From Adiantum capillus-veneris (taxonomy: Eukaryota > Streptophyta > Polypodiopsida > Polypodiales > Pteridaceae), in assembly GCA_014529385.2 (NCBI GenBank), contig CM043958.1, positions 89,234,025-89,298,024 of the forward strand: DNA of 64,000 nucleotides. Direction: 5' to 3'. Below are positions 60,016 through 64,000 of this stretch, piece after piece. The notes beneath the pieces were generated by a model. The model ran no database searches, was not told the origin of the DNA, and saw only the letters and a program-made list of their open reading frames with translations. The position numbers and the translations under genes are program-made. The number at the start of each line of letters is the position of its first letter. Position 1 is the stretch's first letter.

Positions 60016-60914
60016 CTAAGGCGTATAAGGCACTGTACATTGGTGTTTTATCCCGCGACTAGCCAAAAATGCATTAAATTCATGAGACACATACTCTTCC
60101 CCTCGATCAGAACGGAGGGTGCCCATAGTACATTTCAAGACATTTTCAACCATAGCCAAAAATTGTTTGAAGCACATAAAAACTGTGGACTTCGCTTTAA
60201 GTGGAAATACCCATGCATGCCTAGAGTAAGCATCAATGAAAATCATGAAGTAAAGGTAATTTTCCAAGGATGGAGTTTTCATGGGCCCACAAACATCACT
60301 ATGCACAAGCTGCAACCTGCATGTGGCCCTAACTGAACCATCCTTTGAAAACTTAGAACGCTGCATCTTACCCAAAATACAGCCTTCACAAACATGTTTG
60401 CCAGGTGCTTCAGGAGGCGGTAAAGAAGCAACCATATCAGATTTTTGCAAACGCAAAAGTTTTGCATCTGAAATGGCCTTAGAATCCACAACTGCATTTG
60501 GAAAATTTTGCCAACACACTTGTCTTACAAAGTGAGCTTGTATAGCCCATGACATAATATGCCAGATGCAACAATTTCATCAACACCAAAACTGAGATCA
60601 TGTACTGTACATCTGTCATCCACAAACTTGACTACAAGTCCAAGTCTAGCAAGTGCAGATACAAACAAAAGATTTTTCTTGATCCTAGGTACATAAAGTG
60701 CATTAACAAGTGTAAAATAACTGCCATGTGCAGCGGTAAGCACAATCTTTCTAGCTCCCCGAACCGGATAAGAGGCATTGTTGGCACAAGTGGCTAAAAT
60801 TTCCATGAGGGACAGACTCGAGTGAGGTGAACAAATCACGATGTGAGCTAATGTGCTTTGTAGCACCACTGTCAAAATACCACACACGTGAATCTGCAAC
60901 AAAATGACATGCAT
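60016..60914 (-). pseudogene. Copia D protease end, GAG-pre-integrase and integrase core
   Basis: 60525-60914: KIVLTAAHGSYFTLVNALYVP and KNLLFVSALARLGLVVKF. GAG-pre-integrase follows, then LVHSDVCGPM (Asp), FIDAYSRHAWVFPLKAK and LRSDRGEEY (Asp), and QCTVPYTP. The Glu motif lies in the next piece. Frames change at about 60530 and 60016. Confidence 0.88.
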
Positions 60915-61222
60915 GCATCATGGACAACAAGATTATAGCTACACTCTGCACTAAAAGCCCATTTTGCATCAACATTAGCATCATAGTCGTCTCCTTTCAC
61001 AGAAGACTCAACAATAGCTGCATTTGTAGTGAATCTAGCATTTGCAATGGAACCACCCTCTTTCTTCTTAGCCTCTTTGGCCTTCAACTTAGGATACTGC
61101 TTGATCAAGTGATTGTTAGATTTACAATAATAGCAACGCATCTTCTTTTTGCCCTTATCACTAGAATTTCCAGACAAATTGCTGCCAGGAAAAGCATTAG
61201 AAACAGGTGATGTTCCACTCAT
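60872..61222 (-). pseudogene. Copia D gag zinc knuckle and protease start
   Basis: Knuckle CYYCKSNNHLIKQYPKLK: the last zinc-binding Cys of the CCHC pattern is Tyr. Downstream DSRVWYFDSGATKHIS (in the overlapping frame near 60870) is the copia protease active site D-S-G-A. Confidence 0.85.
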
Positions 61223-61304
61223 AGAAGAACCATAAGAAGTGGCTGCATTGCTATTACCACCCTTTCTTTGAGCAGCAATAAAAGCCTATTCAATTGCACA
61301 CTCT

Positions 61305-62282
61305 CTAGTCATGGTTTTTTTTGGAAAGTGAATCTTGCAATAGCAATGTGCATAATACATCAAACTTGACAACTTCAAGATTTCCTTGGGTCATAAGTCT
61401 CCAAGTACTAGCAAAAGTCTGGTAAGAATCTGGCAAGGCATCAAGAATAGTCTGCACAAGGGAACTGTCTGAAATGACTTTACTTGCAGAAATAAGTTGC
61501 TCATTGATATCCTTGACACGAGCAAGGAAAGTGTCCATATCATCTTCCTCATGCATAATCTTCAATACTAGCTCTTTACGCAGCAATGCAATTTTAGCCT
61601 CATTGCGACTTGCATAAAGACCAACTAGAATATCCCAATCCTGTTTGGCAAATTTTGCTGAATGAATGTGGGGGATAATAGTGCACTTCACAGAAAACCC
61701 AATCAATGCATGAGCCTGTGCATCTTTTACATCCCAACAAGCTTGCTCAGTTGTAGGCAAAACATCTCTAACAACAGCAATCCTTGCAGCAAGAGCTACA
61801 ACATCCTCAACATCACCTACATCCTCAACATCACCTAGTAGCATCTTCCTCATGCATAATCTTCAATACTAGCTCTTTACACAGCGATGCAATTTTAGCC
61901 TCATTGCGACTTGCATAAAGACCAACTAGAATATCCCAAGCCTGTTTGGCAAATTTTGCTGAATGAATGTGGGAGATAATAGTGCACTTCATAGAAAACC
62001 CAATCAATGCATGAGCCTGTGCATCTTTTACATCCCAACGAGCTTGCTCAGTTGTAGGCAAAACATCTCTAACAACAGCAATCCTTGCAGCAAGAGCTAC
62101 AACATCCTTAACATCACCTACATCCTCGGAACTAGGACGTACATCAATGCCCTTCACAATATTCCAGACGCCCTTCGACACAAGAACATGTTGCATCATA
62201 TAAGCCCACATAGGGTAACTGTCCCATCCAATCTGTCCTCAACAACAAACATCTTGAACACATTTGTGCTGTTGTCGGCCAT
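61305..62282 (-). pseudogene. Copia D gag with internal duplication
   Basis: The start codon is at 62282 (MADNSTNVFKMF). AYMMQHVLVSKGVWNIVKG is followed by AWDILVGLYASRNEAK, then, after a break, the same block again and the rest of gag (DTFLARVKDINEQLISASKVI, ILDALPDSYQTFAS). A 301-bp tandem duplication (61541-61841 and 61842-62130) shifts the frame. Confidence 0.88.
61541..62130. repeat. 301-bp tandem duplication in copia D gag
   Basis: CATCTTCCTCATGCATAATC begins at 61541 and again at 61842, and both copies run to ACATCACCTACATCCTC. An 18-bp sub-repeat lies at 61802-61837. Confidence 0.92.
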
Positions 62283-62632
62283 GAGAAATGCCTGCACCTG
62301 ATGTAAAAACTGTCCAAAAAGAGGAGAAACATAACGGGAACAACACATGCTATATAGCACAAACCATAGAAGACTATAAGGGATCTGTTATGTAAAAAAC
62401 AATACTGATAGAATTTTTGCACAAAATGGAAAAATAGCATGTGCAGTACTGCTTGTAGTGAAAACGAAGGCCAAAATGAGCCCGAATAAAAAATATGAGC
62501 AGACTGAGCTCTACGAGGTCACCCAAAATTTTTGTCGACGTGTGAACGCTTGCCAAAGCTCACAAAAAACGGAGAAAGTGAGCAGGCGTGTGCTGAAGCT
62601 GCTGGCAACTAAGCCCAGGGAGGATGCAACCT

Positions 62633-62644
62633 GCTCTGATACCA
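62633..62644 (-). promoter_or_regulatory. Primer binding site of copia D
   Basis: GCTCTGATACCA on the plus strand is the complement of TGGTATCAGAGC, at the expected place upstream of gag. Confidence 0.93.
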
Positions 62645-62967
62645 ATTTTTGGAATAAAACATCTAGCTCAATGAGCAAATGATACTACACTCACTCAGTG
62701 GGATGGTGAGGATGAGAGTCTAATGAATGGAGAAGATTTGAAGTAGGCTAGTTTACTCAACCTCAAAAGCGTAGGCTAGTTTACTCAACCTCAAAAGCGT
62801 AGTGACCCTTCCCTTCTATTATTTTTCCACCACATCTCATTCCATCCAGCATATAGGGTCTTACTACACACAACATCTACATTAGACACTCTTTATTCTT
62901 TCAACTTCGTGCACTAGCACTTGCATACACCTATAGATAGTGTCGAGACTACACCCAATCACAACAA
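62645..62967 (-). repeat. Candidate 5' LTR of copia D, unlike its 3' LTR
   Basis: Immediately after the primer site and AT spacer, where the LTR should start TGTTGGAATTAGGG, the sequence is TTTTGGAATAAAAC and then unrelated. A plausible far end is CAATCACAACA at about 62967. Either a different LTR subfamily (mosaic element) or a replaced flank. It contains a 28-bp direct repeat (62753-62809). Confidence 0.35.
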
Positions 62968-63239
62968 ATGGAGAAGTCTGGAAATATAGCACATAAGGTT
63001 ATAAAACCTAGCAAATGAGGCTACAAAAGGCAAGCAATCAAGGAAGAGGAATCAATTGCAGGGCAACAAACTAAGGTAGCAAGAAAATGGACCACACGAA
63101 AGGAACTAGACAAAATCCTCTATGAAAAATTCAATTTCAAGAGAACCAAGGCAAAATAGAATACATATCATGATATATATGTCCAAATTAAGTTCTAAAA
63201 GGACTAATAGGATGCCCAAAGCTGAAGCAAGCTATCAGG
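62968..63239. other. Unassigned
   Basis: Nothing recognised in this AT-rich stretch. Confidence 0.4.
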
Positions 63240-64000
63240 ACCCAAAAATTGTCAAAAAACGCCAAGGCCTTTCGGAAGGAGATCAATAAGTTGTTGGAGG
63301 CAGGCATCATATTCCCTGTGAAAGAGTCAGAGTGGGTCTCATAGAAGAATAGGAAATGGAGAGTGTGTGTTGACTACAAGCCCCTGAATGCCGCGAACAA
63401 GAGGAATCACTATCCATTGCCGTTTCAAGACGAGATCCTAAACCAGGTGGCTGGGCATGAGAGATACTCGATTATGGATGGCTTTTTGGGTACTTTCACA
63501 TAGGGATTGCGCTTGAAGACCAGCTAAAGACCACATTCATATCTCCATGGGGTTGTTTCGCTTTGCGCAGGATGCCGTTCAGATTGGTGAATGCATATGC
63601 CACCTTCCAAGATTGGATGAACAGGGTATTTGGTCCATACCTGGGCCGATTTATCAGGGTCTTTATGGATGATATAGGCTGCTACATTTCAAGATTGGAG
63701 CACCTGTCAAAGCTGCAATTATGCTTTCAAAGGCTTGATGAAGAAGGAGGTCAGCTAAACCCCAAGACGGGCAAGCTAGCACAGCCTCGAGCGTAGCTGT
63801 TGGGTCATGTGGTGTCGAAAAATGGTATAGAGGCTGATCCGGAGAAGGTGAAGGCATTGGTACTGATGGAGCCACCATTAGATGCTCAAGGTTTGGCTTT
63901 GTTTGTTCATAAGCTGAAGTATCTAGCATGTTTCTTTTGGATGCTGTCGCAATACGTGCATCCTCTTCAAAAGAGGGCTCAACAAGTGCATGGTTATGAG
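63240..64000 (+). pseudogene. Gypsy reverse transcriptase, second lineage (runs off window)
   Basis: Blocks: FRKEINKLLEAGIIFPVKES, KWRVCVDYKPLNAA, HYPLPFQDEILNQVAGHERYS, the altered MPFRLVNAYATFQDWMN (usual MPFGL.NAPATFQ), the catalytic IRVFMDDIG, then LLGHVVSKNGIEADPEKVKAL and KLKYLACFFWMLSQ. At least two stops and frame changes are present. It is clearly different from elements A, B and E. The RNase H and integrase would lie beyond the window. Confidence 0.88.

Overview
The window is nuclear DNA of a land plant with a large, repeat-rich genome. The evidence is plant-type Ty3/gypsy chromoviruses and Ty1/copia elements primed by initiator tRNA-Met, a GT64-family glycosyltransferase relic of the plant GIPC-modifying type, GT-AG introns, and many very long (GA)n, (TG)n and (C)n tracts. 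A fern, lycophyte or other non-seed plant is my guess, but nothing here proves the clade. No tRNA, rRNA, CRISPR or prokaryotic gene was seen.

Layout. 630-11947: an LTR scrap (Z); gypsy A (5' LTR and gag, + strand); gypsy B, 3' LTR through gag, minus strand, inserted in A gag; copia C, 3' LTR to reverse transcriptase, minus strand, inserted in B gag. 11948-28626: non-coding DNA with a dispersed AT-rich repeat (X), a decayed GINT1-like glycosyltransferase pseudogene (13273-15110) broken by a foldback element, microsatellite clusters, a possible Helitron end, a TRIM-like LTR pair and a LINE scrap. 28627-35304: the missing halves of the same elements in the opposite orientation: A pol (minus), B 5' LTR and gag start (plus), C 5' LTR, gag, integrase and start of reverse transcriptase (plus). 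37222-48713: the one plausible host gene, with two coding exons and an 8.9-kb intron that holds a LINE, a 3.6-kb LTR element (F) with 5-bp target duplications, and inside F a 515-bp hAT-type MITE. 51070-55716: a gypsy integrase relic and truncated chromovirus E. 57427-62644: copia D. 63240-64000: a different gypsy reverse transcriptase running off the end.

Main result: nested insertions A<-B<-C followed by an inversion of about 23.36 kb (11948-35304). Four independent joins become continuous when the segment is flipped: C reverse transcriptase to the nucleotide, the 5-bp target duplication GGGAT of C, the B gag reading frame, and A gag around the B insertion. Every retroelement copy is disrupted and none looks autonomous. 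Relative order of events: A into LTR scrap Z, then B into A, then C into B, then the inversion.
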